From: UBA5189 sp035631615
GTDB taxonomy: Bacteria; Chloroflexota; Limnocylindria; Limnocylindrales; CSP1-4
Direction of reading: 5' to 3'
Assembly (NCBI GenBank): GCA_035631615.1
Contig: DASQIK010000072.1
Location: 1 to 25,132, forward strand
DNA: 25,132 nucleotides
Shown piece by piece: positions 1 through 7,011 of this stretch. The translations under genes were made by a program, and so were the position numbers. Positions within the stretch are counted from its first letter, which is position 1. The number at the start of each line of letters is the position of its first letter. Under the pieces are notes generated by a model, which searched no databases, was not told the DNA's origin, and was given only the letters and a program-made list of their open reading frames with translations.

Positions 1-447
1 GACGCCGCCCTTGGCGCCGTAGAACGCGATCATCTTGCCGAGCGGCGGGCGGGCCTTCGGGCCCCCTTCCTGCGGCCCAAATCGGGACAGCAGCCCGCGC
101 ATGCGCGCGAGCAGCTCGGCCTGGTGGAACGGCTTGACGAGGTAGTCGTCGGCGCCGGCGCGGAGCCCGCGGACCTTCTGCTCGACCTCCTTCTCGGAAG
201 TGAGCATGATGATCGGCACGTGGCTCTTGTCGCCCTCGTCGGCGCGGATGCGCTCCGCGACCGCGTAGCCGTCGAGCTTCGGGAGGCTGACGTCGAGCAG
301 GATCAGGCCCGGCTGCTCGGACTGCCAGAGCTTCAGCGCCTCCTGCCCGTCACCCGCCACCCAGACCGTGTAGCCGGCCTGCTTGAGCGTGTACTGGAGG
401 AGGCGCTGGACGTTCGCCTCGTCGTCGACGACCAGGATCTTGGTCAT
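1..447 (-). CDS. Receiver domain fused to ParA/MinD/CpaE-type ATPase (cut by window start)
   Basis: The visible 149 residues start at an ATG preceded by a G-rich Shine-Dalgarno (GGGGGT). Residues 1-120 are a complete response-regulator receiver: acidic pair D8-D9, phospho-acceptor D52 in LLDVSLPK, T/S switch region MLTSE, and the conserved lysine K105 in YLVKPF. After a short linker the last visible residues read FYGAKGGV, the beginning of a deviant Walker A motif (KGGxGKS/T) of the ParA/MinD/CpaE family. This is therefore very probably not a stand-alone regulator but a receiver-ATPase fusion like CpaE/TadZ, with most of the ATPase outside the window. It follows the slipin gene by 34 nt on the same strand. 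Phosphorylation by an unseen histidine kinase presumably controls the ATPase or its localisation (inference). A second protein of similar architecture lies at 21619-22785. Confidence 0.85.
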   Translation of the reverse strand, partial: MTKILVVDDEANVQRLLQYTLKQAGYTVWVAGDGQEALKLWQSEQPGLILLDVSLPKLDGYAVAERIRADEGDKSHVPIIMLTSEKEVEQKVRGLRAGADDYLVKPFHQAELLARMRGLLSRFGPQEGGPKARPPLGKMIAFYGAKGGV

Positions 448-481
448 CCCTACCCCCTGTTCTGCGTGGACATTGTGCCGG

Positions 482-1366
482 TCATTCCTTCGCGCCGAAG
501 CCGCGCTGGATGTAACCGGTGATCGGGCCGACGAGGTTGGTGAACTCCGTCGGGATGACGAACTTCGTCGCCGGGCTCGCGCCGAGCGCCTTGAGGGCAT
601 CGAGGTACTGGAGGGCCATCGTCTTCTCGTCGATGCCCTTGGCCGCAGAGAAGATCTGCGCCAGCGCCTCGGAGAAGCCCTGGGCGCGGAGGATGGCGGC
701 CTGCCGCTCGCCCTCGGCCTTCAGGATCTCCGACTGCTTCTGGCCCTCGGCGTTGTTGATCGCGGCCTGCCGGTTGCCCTCCGACTCGGTGATGACCGCG
801 CGCCGGGTCCGCTCGGCCGACAGCTGCCGGTTCATCGCGTCCTGGACATCGCGGGGCGGGGTGATCTCGCGGATCTCGACCGTGGTGACCTTGCCGCCCC
901 AGCGCTCGGTGACCTCGTCGAGCTTGACCCGCAGGACCTCGTTGATCTGCTCGCGCTTCGACAGCACCTCGTCGAGGAGGATGTCGCCGATGACCGCGCG
1001 CAGGGTCGTGGTCGCGACGCCCTGGAGGGCGCCCGGGAAGTTGGCAACGTTCACGACGCTCTTGAGCGGATCCGCGATCCGCCAGTAGATGAGGAAGTCG
1101 ACATTGATCGGCGCGTTGTCCTTCGTGATCGTGGTCTGGCTCGGGACTTCGATGAACTGCTCGCGGGTGTCGACCTTGACCGGTCGATCCACGATCGGGA
1201 TCAGGATGTTGATGCCCGGGAAGCGGACCATGGATTCATCGGTCTTGCCGAGGCGGAAGACCACCATCCGCTCGTACTGTTGGACCACGCGGATGGACAG
1301 GTAGACGATCACCAGCACGACGACGACCGCGAAGCCGCCGACTGCCAAGAGAACTGCGAGCTCCAC
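482..1366 (-). CDS. Slipin/stomatin-like SPFH (band 7) membrane protein
   Basis: 294 residues from a GTG start with a strong GGAGGT four bases upstream. Residues about 4-28 form one hydrophobic membrane anchor. A band-7/SPFH domain follows (about 30-200), with the family-typical stretches VFRLGK, FPGINILIPIVDRP and PINVDFLIYWRI. A charged, alanine-rich helical segment (about 190-235, repeated EGxRQAAI/EGQKQSEI-type units) precedes the C-terminal VGPITGYIQ tail. Slipins oligomerise on the membrane and organise or regulate partner proteases. The gene lies 40 nt downstream of a full-length NfeD protease gene, the classic stomatin operon partner (archaeal PH1511/PH1510), so the two very probably work together in membrane protein quality control. 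Family assignment is secure; the substrate is unknown. Confidence 0.93.
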   Translation of the reverse strand: MELAVLLAVGGFAVVVVLVIVYLSIRVVQQYERMVVFRLGKTDESMVRFPGINILIPIVDRPVKVDTREQFIEVPSQTTITKDNAPINVDFLIYWRIADPLKSVVNVANFPGALQGVATTTLRAVIGDILLDEVLSKREQINEVLRVKLDEVTERWGGKVTTVEIREITPPRDVQDAMNRQLSAERTRRAVITESEGNRQAAINNAEGQKQSEILKAEGERQAAILRAQGFSEALAQIFSAAKGIDEKTMALQYLDALKALGASPATKFVIPTEFTNLVGPITGYIQRGFGAKE

Positions 1367-1406
1367 CGTTACCTCCGATCCGCGCCGGGAGCCGCGGGGG
1401 CCCCGA

Positions 1407-2753
1407 TCACGTGCCCTTCGATGATGACGCCTCCGGCTCGACCGTGAGCGTCAAACCGTCAACCTTGACGACGCGAACCGGCGTGCCACGTTCGAGCGCC
1501 CGCCCGTCACCGGTCTTCGCGCTCCATTCCTCGCCGCCGGCGAGCACCGAGCCGATCGGCCGGAGGGGCGACCGGACCTCGCCGATCGTCCCGAGCGCGG
1601 CGTGCGCGCCCTGCGGCAGGAACAGGCTGATCCGTCGCGACCGAATGGCGCCGAAGACGATGAGTGCCAGGAACAGGGCCCCCGTGGCGATGATCACGAC
1701 GATCGCGGGCGTCGCCACGGCCACCGACGGCCCGAACGGGTCGACCGGGCCGGTGAACAGTGCCGACAGGCCCAGCGCGACGCACACGAGCCCGCCGACG
1801 CCGAGCAGGCCGTGGCTGGTGACCGTCACCTCCAGCCCGAACAGCAGCATCCCGAACGCGATCAGGACGAGACCCCCGACATTGAGCGGCAGCGCACCGA
1901 GCCCGATCAGCGCCAGGATGATCGAGATGCCGCCGAGGATACCGGTGACGAAGTTCGGGCTCCAGAGCTCGGCGATGACGCCGGCCGAGCCTGCGGTGAA
2001 CAGCAGCGCGGCGATCGTCGGGTCTGACAGCAGGCGCAGGAACGACAGGAGCGGGCTCATGTCCCGCTCGGTCATCGTCGCCCCGGTCAGGTCAAGCGTT
2101 CGCGTCTGCCCGGCGACGGTGACCTGCTTTCCGTTCGCGAACGCGATCACCTCGTCGATCGTCGAGGCGATGCCGTCGACGACGCCCAGCTGGACCGCTT
2201 CGTCGGACGGCGACGACTTCGCATCGCGCACGGCGGAGACCGCCCAGTCGACGTTGCGATGGCGCAGCCTCGCGATCGAGGTGATGTTCGCGATGGCGTC
2301 GTTGAGGACCTTCTGGCCCTCGGTGCCGGTGATGTCCTGGCCCTGACCGCCGACCGGTGACGCAGCGCCGATCCTGGTGCCGGGCGCCATGAGCGCGATG
2401 TTCGACGACAGCGTGATGAACGTTCCGGCGCTGGCCGCGAAGCCGCCCGCCGGTGCGACCCACACGATCACCGGGATCTTCGCCTCGAGGATCGTCGAAT
2501 CGATGTCGTTGGTCGAGAACAGGCTGCCGCCGGGCGTGTTGAGCTTGATGACCACCGCCGCGGCGCCGTCGGCGGCGGCCTGGCCGATCCCGTCGGCGAG
2601 GTACTTGGCCATCCCGTCGTCGACGATGCCCGTGGTCGGCAGGACGACCACCTCGGGGCCGGCGGCACGCGCCCCGGACGCGAGCAGCAGCCAGCCCAGC
2701 GCCAGCATCGCGATCGAGATTCGCGGCACGCGAGACCGCGCCCCTGTGGACAT
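1407..2753 (-). CDS. nfeD: Full-length NfeD membrane-bound serine protease (ClpP-like domain plus OB fold)
   Basis: 448 residues from the ATG at 2753, chosen because GAGGTG lies nine bases upstream and a signal-like segment follows (residues about 11-31, ending ASGARAAG). An in-frame GTG at 2801 is less likely. Residues 34-220 form the ClpP-like protease domain with PGGS, the nucleophile Ser108 in AASAG and Lys148 in GQKVLND. Their spacing of 40 matches the Ser-Lys dyad of archaeal PH1510 (Ser97/Lys138). About four transmembrane helices follow (about 240-350), then the C-terminal NfeD OB-like domain. PH1510-type enzymes cleave hydrophobic stretches of stomatin partners, and here the slipin gene lies immediately downstream. 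The Nudix gene ends 51 nt upstream on the same strand. Confidence 0.93.
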   Translation of the reverse strand: MSTGARSRVPRISIAMLALGWLLLASGARAAGPEVVVLPTTGIVDDGMAKYLADGIGQAAADGAAAVVIKLNTPGGSLFSTNDIDSTILEAKIPVIVWVAPAGGFAASAGTFITLSSNIALMAPGTRIGAASPVGGQGQDITGTEGQKVLNDAIANITSIARLRHRNVDWAVSAVRDAKSSPSDEAVQLGVVDGIASTIDEVIAFANGKQVTVAGQTRTLDLTGATMTERDMSPLLSFLRLLSDPTIAALLFTAGSAGVIAELWSPNFVTGILGGISIILALIGLGALPLNVGGLVLIAFGMLLFGLEVTVTSHGLLGVGGLVCVALGLSALFTGPVDPFGPSVAVATPAIVVIIATGALFLALIVFGAIRSRRISLFLPQGAHAALGTIGEVRSPLRPIGSVLAGGEEWSAKTGDGRALERGTPVRVVKVDGLTLTVEPEASSSKGT

Positions 2754-2804
2754 GGTGGTCACCACCTCAGCGCTGAGTATCGCACCGCCGCGGCGGGGCA
2801 CCCT

Positions 2805-3389
2805 TCAGGCGGGCACGCCCTCGAGATGCGCGAACGCAAGCGCGCTCCATGTCTCCATGCGGTCGACGACCGCGGCGACCTCCGAGGGCTCGGCGAACCC
2901 GCCGGCGAGCTTGTCCGTCTCGCGGATCGCGACGTCACGGCCGGCCGCATCGGCGACGTACACCGCACCAACGTGGACGCTGCCGACCTCGGTCGAGTCG
3001 TCGTTGAGGAGGCCGATGAGCCTGAACTCCGGCTCGAAGTCCGCCGCAACCTCCTCGCACCACTCCCGCCGCAGCCCGCCGGCGAGGTCGCCGTCACCCG
3101 GGTTGAGGTGGCCCCCGACGCCGATCGACCAGCGGTCGTGCAGCCGCGCATCCGTCCCAGCGCGTGTTCGATGCATCAGGAAGTAGCGCTGGCCGTCGCG
3201 CAGCACGAGGTATGGGATCACCTGCTTCCAGGTCCGGTCGAGCTCCATCTGGGCGCGCGGCCTGAACTCGCCGCGCTCCCGGACCAGGGCCTCGAACGTC
3301 GGGAGCCCGTCAGTCGTGATGCCGAGCCAGCCGGGGTCGCCCATGATCGATGCCCGCGGGATCACGAGGACCTGTTCGGCGGGGGTCAT
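2805..3389 (-). CDS. Nudix-fold hydrolase, COG4112-like
   Basis: 194 residues, starting at the ATG that overlaps the tyrA stop by 4 nt (ATGA), which implies translational coupling. A longer in-frame reading to 3665 exists, but its extra residues are only the Arg-rich shadow of tyrA. The Nudix box lies at about residues 93-115: GHLNPGD, then LRREWCEEVA. The REWxEE core that supplies the metal-binding glutamates (E109, E112, E113) is intact, but the upstream Glu and the final Gly of the consensus are replaced, so the box is slightly degenerate. The N-terminal part (VLVIPR, WKQVIPYLVLRDG) resembles predicted phosphoesterases of the Nudix family annotated as COG4112, recalled from memory. It probably hydrolyses a nucleoside-diphosphate-linked compound; the substrate cannot be read from sequence. 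Confidence 0.85.
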   Translation of the reverse strand: MTPAEQVLVIPRASIMGDPGWLGITTDGLPTFEALVRERGEFRPRAQMELDRTWKQVIPYLVLRDGQRYFLMHRTRAGTDARLHDRWSIGVGGHLNPGDGDLAGGLRREWCEEVAADFEPEFRLIGLLNDDSTEVGSVHVGAVYVADAAGRDVAIRETDKLAGGFAEPSEVAAVVDRMETWSALAFAHLEGVPA

Positions 3390-4330
3390 GCGCGCGGCCC
3401 CGATTCGAGGATTGCGCGGGCGGCGTCGAGCCTGGCGCGGATCCGCTCGACGTCGGCGGGTGCCGGCAACGCAGGCGCCGATTCGTCGCTCAGGCGGTCG
3501 AGCTCCTCGAGCCACGCGTCGAGCGCGTCGCGGTAGGCCCGAATGGCGCCGGCGATCGGACGAGCATTGGTCGCGATGATCCCGCCGCCCATCTTGGCGT
3601 CGCCGCGCGCGAGCCGAGTCATGTCGCGCCACCCACCCGCCGCGAGCCCGCGCGCAGCGGGCCACCGCTCGCCATGCGCGGCGACGCTCTCGACCAGCGC
3701 CGCGGCCGCAATCAACGGCAGGTGGCTGATCGAGGCGACCGCGAGGTCATGGTCGATCGCAGACATCAGCACCGGGCGCGCGCCGGCCGCCCGGGCGAGC
3801 GCCTCCACGCGATCGACGTGCTCGGCCGCCGTCCCGTCCGGCGCCACGACCACCCACGGCCGCTCCATGACCAGGTCTGCGGTCGCCGCCTCGAACCCGG
3901 TCGACTCGCGGCCGGCCATCGGGTGTCCGCCCACGAATGGCAGCCCGAGATCCTCCGCCCGCCCGACGACGAGGCCCTTCGTGCTCGCGACGTCCGTGAT
4001 CGTGGCACCGGCTGCGAGCGCGTCGCGCAGCGGACCGGCGAGCTCGTCGAGGCCGGCCAGGACCGCCATCGGCGGCCCGGCGAGGATCACCAGCCCGGCG
4101 CCCTCCAGGGCCTCCCGTGCCGACGCCGGCGCGGCGTCAAGGACACGTCCCTCCAGACCGGCGCGAGGACCGGATCCCGCGGGCGTCCATGCCGCGACGC
4201 GGCCCGTGAAGCCGGCCGCGCGCAGCGCGAGCGCAATCGAGCCGCCGATCAGCCCGAAGCCGAGGAATGCCACTCGCTCCGGAACGCGCGCGATCGCTGC
4301 CGCGCGAGCCTCAGAACGCGCGGTTGTCAT
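3386..4330 (-). CDS. tyrA: Prephenate dehydrogenase (TyrA family)
   Basis: 314 residues from the ATG at 4330. It carries an N-terminal Rossmann NAD(P)-binding motif GFGLIGGS (residues 24-31), the TyrA signature DVASTKG, the substrate-region motif GGHPMAGRES and the all-helical dimerisation domain with SISHLPL. The enzyme oxidatively decarboxylates prephenate (or arogenate) to hydroxyphenylpyruvate (or tyrosine), the committed tyrosine step. No ACT or chorismate-mutase domain is present, so it is the short monofunctional form. The start is uncertain: an upstream ATG at 4399 would overlap the zinc-ribbon gene by 89 nt, and a GTG at 4273 right at the Rossmann strand has GGAG three bases before it. 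The chosen ATG overlaps the upstream gene by 20 nt and has no strong Shine-Dalgarno. The gene overlaps the Nudix gene by 4 nt. Confidence 0.92.
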   Translation of the reverse strand: MTTARSEARAAAIARVPERVAFLGFGLIGGSIALALRAAGFTGRVAAWTPAGSGPRAGLEGRVLDAAPASAREALEGAGLVILAGPPMAVLAGLDELAGPLRDALAAGATITDVASTKGLVVGRAEDLGLPFVGGHPMAGRESTGFEAATADLVMERPWVVVAPDGTAAEHVDRVEALARAAGARPVLMSAIDHDLAVASISHLPLIAAAALVESVAAHGERWPAARGLAAGGWRDMTRLARGDAKMGGGIIATNARPIAGAIRAYRDALDAWLEELDRLSDESAPALPAPADVERIRARLDAARAILESGPRA

Positions 4331-4565
4331 CGCGACGCCGGGTCTGCCCGCGGCGCTCACCGGTGCGTCGCTCGTGGCCGCCCGGCGGTCCGGGCGCATC
4401 GGGCGGGTTCACCCGACGCTCGGTCTTGCGCCGGGTGTCGACCCGACGCTCGACGTCCAGCCCGTTGCCGCACCGCGGGCAGCGGCTCTCCTCGGAGAAC
4501 AGGCTGTCGAGCGAGGCAGTCGTGTACACGACGCGACCGCAGATGCGGCACGCGAGCGTCGGCAT
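4311..4565 (-). CDS. Small zinc-ribbon protein with basic ERR-rich tail
   Basis: 84 residues with a good Shine-Dalgarno (GGAGAAGGA) seven bases before the ATG. The first 37 residues hold two CxxC knuckles, CRIC (6-9) and CPRC (29-32), a typical zinc ribbon of the kind seen in FmdB-like or rubredoxin-sized proteins. The rest is a low-complexity basic tail with repeated ERR units (VERRV, TERRV, HERRT, GERRG) and a final RRRDD stretch, possibly nucleic-acid or ribosome binding (inference). It starts 18 nt after the RNA-ligase gene and overlaps tyrA, so it is embedded in the operon. No specific family or function is recognised. Confidence 0.8.
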   Translation of the reverse strand: MPTLACRICGRVVYTTASLDSLFSEESRCPRCGNGLDVERRVDTRRKTERRVNPPDAPGPPGGHERRTGERRGQTRRRDDNRAF

Positions 4566-4583
4566 TGGGCGGTCCTTCTCCGG

Positions 4584-5258
4584 CTACGAGGCCCCGATCG
4601 TAGCGCCGAGGATCGCCTCGTGGAGCGGCTCGTAACGCGCCGGCCCGCCGCCGAGGATGCTCCGGAACAGCACGACGCGATCGACCGTGAACCGCACGTC
4701 GAGGCCGGTCGCCGCCTCGGCGAGCGCCTGCGCGGCGCTCGGACCCAGCCGGACGCCGTCGATCCGGGCGATCGTCAGGTGCGGCGCGAACGGACGCGTG
4801 TCGAGCACGAGGCCGCATTCGCCGGCGGCCGCCGTCAGTCCATCCGCGAGCCTGCCGAGCCGGTCCGCGCCCGCCCCGATCCCGACCCACAGGCTGCGGG
4901 GCTGCGCCAGGCTCGGGAACGCGCCGCCCCCGTCGAGGACGACCTCGAAGGGAGCGTCGGCGCTCGCCAACGCATCGGCGCCGGCCTCGAGCGGAGCACG
5001 CCGGTCCTCCGGCGTCGGCCCGAGGAACCGCAAGGTGAGGTGCAGCCCATCGACGCGTACCCAGCGGATCCTCGCCGTCCCGTCGCCGACGCTCGCCTGG
5101 ACCCGCCGCATCAGCTCGCCGACGTGCTCCCGCGCCTCCGCCGGTACGGGGACCGCGAAGAAGAGCCGCACCGTGCCGGGCTCGTCCACCGGCGCCGCCC
5201 ATCGATCGCCCGCCCGCCCGCGTCCACCGGAGCGGCCACGGAACGCCCCGTCGCTCAT
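4584..5258 (-). CDS. thpR: RNA 2',3'-cyclic phosphodiesterase / 2'-5' RNA ligase family (ThpR)
   Basis: 224 residues from the ATG that overlaps the pyrophosphatase stop by 4 nt (ATGA). The family's two HxTx catalytic motifs are both present: HLTL (H73, T75) and HLTI (H160, T162), in the 2H-phosphoesterase arrangement with RLFFAVPVP at the N-terminus and a final region containing VLFRSILGGGPARYEPL. These enzymes hydrolyse RNA 2',3'-cyclic phosphates to 2'-phosphomonoesters and can ligate tRNA halves in vitro; the physiological substrate is unclear for the family. The first ~25 residues are Gly/Arg-rich and not part of the fold. Translational coupling to ppa is probably operon packing rather than a functional tie. 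Confidence 0.92.
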   Translation of the reverse strand: MSDGAFRGRSGGRGRAGDRWAAPVDEPGTVRLFFAVPVPAEAREHVGELMRRVQASVGDGTARIRWVRVDGLHLTLRFLGPTPEDRRAPLEAGADALASADAPFEVVLDGGGAFPSLAQPRSLWVGIGAGADRLGRLADGLTAAAGECGLVLDTRPFAPHLTIARIDGVRLGPSAAQALAEAATGLDVRFTVDRVVLFRSILGGGPARYEPLHEAILGATIGAS

Positions 5259-5767
5259 CGCGCCCGGGACTGCTCGGCCTCCCACGCGCCGCGATCGTGC
5301 CGCAGGATCTCCAGCGCGCGGGCGCCGTCGCGCCAGCCGATGACGTCGACCGTCTTGTCCTCGAGCAGCTTGTACGTCTGGAAGAAGTGCTCGATCTCGA
5401 CCAGCCGGTGCGGCCGCATCTGCTCGAGCCGCTCGATGTGGGCCTGGTTCGGGTCGCCGTCCGCGACGCACAGGACCTTGTAGTCGGCGCCCTTCTCGTC
5501 CCGCATCTCGAGCACTCCGACGGGTCGCGCCCAGACGTGGCAGCCGGTGAACGTCGGCTCGTCGATGATCAGCAGGGCGTCCGTGTGGTCGCCGTCGTCG
5601 GCGCGCGTGCCCTCGATGAACCCATAGTCGAAGTTGTAGAAGACCGCCGAGGACAGAACCCGATCAAGGCGGAAGACGCCCGCGTGCTCGTCGAACTCGT
5701 ACTTGTTGCGGCTCCCGCGCGGGATCTCGACGACGATCTCGACCCGATTCGGGAAGGACGGCGCCAT
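5255..5767 (-). CDS. ppa: Inorganic pyrophosphatase, soluble family I
   Basis: 170 residues, the usual length for bacterial hexameric family I enzymes. It hydrolyses PPi to two phosphates in the cytoplasm. The catalytic set aligns residue by residue with the E. coli enzyme: K22 and E24 in NKYEFD, Y48 in DYGFIEGT, metal ligands D58, D60 and D63 in DDGDHTDAL, D90, D95 and K97 in MRDEKGADYK, and Y132-K133 in FFQTYK. One variation is HT where many homologues have PL or PV between the second and third aspartates. The ATG at 5767 lies two bases after the stop of a possible 40-codon ORF, and the Shine-Dalgarno is weak, so coupled translation is possible. The reading frame stays open upstream but only as low-complexity shadow. 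Confidence 0.96.
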   Translation of the reverse strand: MAPSFPNRVEIVVEIPRGSRNKYEFDEHAGVFRLDRVLSSAVFYNFDYGFIEGTRADDGDHTDALLIIDEPTFTGCHVWARPVGVLEMRDEKGADYKVLCVADGDPNQAHIERLEQMRPHRLVEIEHFFQTYKLLEDKTVDVIGWRDGARALEILRHDRGAWEAEQSRAR

Positions 5768-5769
5768 CG

Positions 5770-5892
5770 TCAGACCGGCTTCGGCGCGAGCCTGCCGGCG
5801 AGCCGCCGGTCGATCGAGTCGCCGGTCACCAGGACCTTCATTGACTTGCCGTCCTCCGCGTGAACGAGGATCGCACGGCCCAGCGCAGGCAT
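5770..5892 (-). CDS. Possible small protein of 40 residues upstream of ppa
   Basis: A 40-codon reading frame from ATG at 5892 to TGA at 5770 fills most of the 146-nt gap between the DnaB-C-like gene and ppa, ending two bases before the ppa ATG. The product begins MPALGRAILVHAEDGKSM and continues KVLVTGDSIDRRLAGRL. Its composition is balanced rather than the Arg/Pro/Ser-rich type seen in shadow frames here, which favours a real product. There is only a weak GCGGGG before the ATG, and I recognise no family. It could be a leader peptide coupled to ppa, a small protein, or chance. Confidence 0.35.
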   Translation of the reverse strand: MPALGRAILVHAEDGKSMKVLVTGDSIDRRLAGRLAPKPV

Positions 5893-5913
5893 GGCCCCGC
5901 ATCAGGCGACAGG

Positions 5914-7011
5914 CTAGTCGTTGTAGAGGCGTTCCTCGATCAGCTTCTCCTGCACGGGCCGGCCCGTGGGGTCGAAGCACGAGAAGTCGAAGTGCTTGTG
6001 AAACTCGACGTCGACGTTGTCGGCGCCGGAGCGGTTCTTCTCGATGGAGCACACGATCCAGTCGCGGAAGCGCTGCGCCTGGTACGGGTTGAACTCGATG
6101 TTGACCTTCGCGACGATCTGGTACTTCTCGTTGAGGATCAGGATGATGTCGGCCTCGTAGTTGATCGCCGACGAGCCGCGCAGGTGATGGTTGCGCAGCC
6201 GGGCCGCCTTGAGGCCCTCCTTGTCGGCGGCGACGATCGCGATCGTCGGGATCTTCTCAGTGAGCGCGATGTCCTTCAGCCCGTTGACGACATAGGTGAC
6301 CTTCTCGGACTCGCTCGGCGGCTCCGGGATCTGGGGCACCTTCTGCATGTAGTCGATGATCAGCAGGATCCGCTGCTCGCCCGACTGCTCGCGATGCAGC
6401 CGGATCAGCTCGCGGATGTTCTCGACCGTGCTCGCGGTCGCCGAGCCGCGGAGCAGGTACAGGTTGCCGCCGTACCGGGCGATCCGGTCGAGGGCCGGCC
6501 TGAGCCGCGGGTTCTTGGAGAGATCGATCTCCTCGTCCCCGGCGCGCGCCCAGCTGCGGATGACCTCGGAGCGGACGTCCGTGATCTTGACCGCGCCGGT
6601 CGACGGCTTCGTGTTGGGCAGGTGCGGCAGGACCGACTCGAGCGCGATGAGCCGGTTGAGCATGTCGGCGTCGTCGTGCTCGAAGTTGACGTACAGCACG
6701 TACGCCTGCCCCGAGGCGGCGATGTTGCGGGCCATCTGGAGCGCGAGGGTCGTCTTGCCGGTGCCCTGGGCGCCGCCGATGAGCATCAGCTCACCGGGCC
6801 GGATCCCGCCGCCGAGCATGCGGTCCAGCGGGGCCATGCCCAGCGGGATCGGCTCGAAGTCGGCGAGCTCACCGGTGGCAACCTTGGTCCGTACCTCGGC
6901 GAGCACGTCCAGCGCCGTGCGCGGCGCCATCGTGCCTGCCCCGGTGTCCAGCGACCAGACGTCCTCCGCCTTGGCCGTCGCGGCCGTGCCGCTCTTCGTG
7001 CCCCCAGTCAC
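5914..7011 (-). CDS. DnaB-like C-terminal (RecA-fold) ATPase lacking the DnaB N-terminal domain
   Basis: 365 residues from the GTG at 7011, chosen because it overlaps the peptidase stop (GTGA) and has GGGAGG about ten bases upstream. An ATG at 7068 would extend it 19 codons inside that gene. The core shows PLGMAPLDRMLGGGIRPGEL, Walker A GGAQGTGKTT (79-88), Walker B with ILLIIDYMQ (215-223, compare IDYLQ of DnaB), and RGSSAINYEADIILIL, matching the DnaB SGAIEQDADV region. The DnaB N-terminal primase-interaction domain is absent, so it is unlikely to be the main replicative helicase. A KaiC/RadA-like ATPase is the alternative. Its role is unknown: an accessory helicase, or an ATPase handling DNA or RNA. 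It is translationally coupled to the M20 peptidase, which is probably operon packing. Confidence 0.85.
   Translation of the reverse strand: MTGGTKSGTAATAKAEDVWSLDTGAGTMAPRTALDVLAEVRTKVATGELADFEPIPLGMAPLDRMLGGGIRPGELMLIGGAQGTGKTTLALQMARNIAASGQAYVLYVNFEHDDADMLNRLIALESVLPHLPNTKPSTGAVKITDVRSEVIRSWARAGDEEIDLSKNPRLRPALDRIARYGGNLYLLRGSATASTVENIRELIRLHREQSGEQRILLIIDYMQKVPQIPEPPSESEKVTYVVNGLKDIALTEKIPTIAIVAADKEGLKAARLRNHHLRGSSAINYEADIILILNEKYQIVAKVNIEFNPYQAQRFRDWIVCSIEKNRSGADNVDVEFHKHFDFSCFDPTGRPVQEKLIEERLYND

Noticed and set aside
3390..3665. N-terminal extension of the Nudix protein
   Set aside because: Arg-rich shadow of tyrA; the ATGA overlap start fits the fold.
3543..5483. Long plus-strand frame opposite tyrA, the zinc ribbon and thpR
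   Set aside because: Low-complexity product antisense to three recognisable genes.
5914..7011. Phage origin of the DnaB-like ATPase
   Set aside because: No phage genes, tRNA-integration signs or composition change around it.
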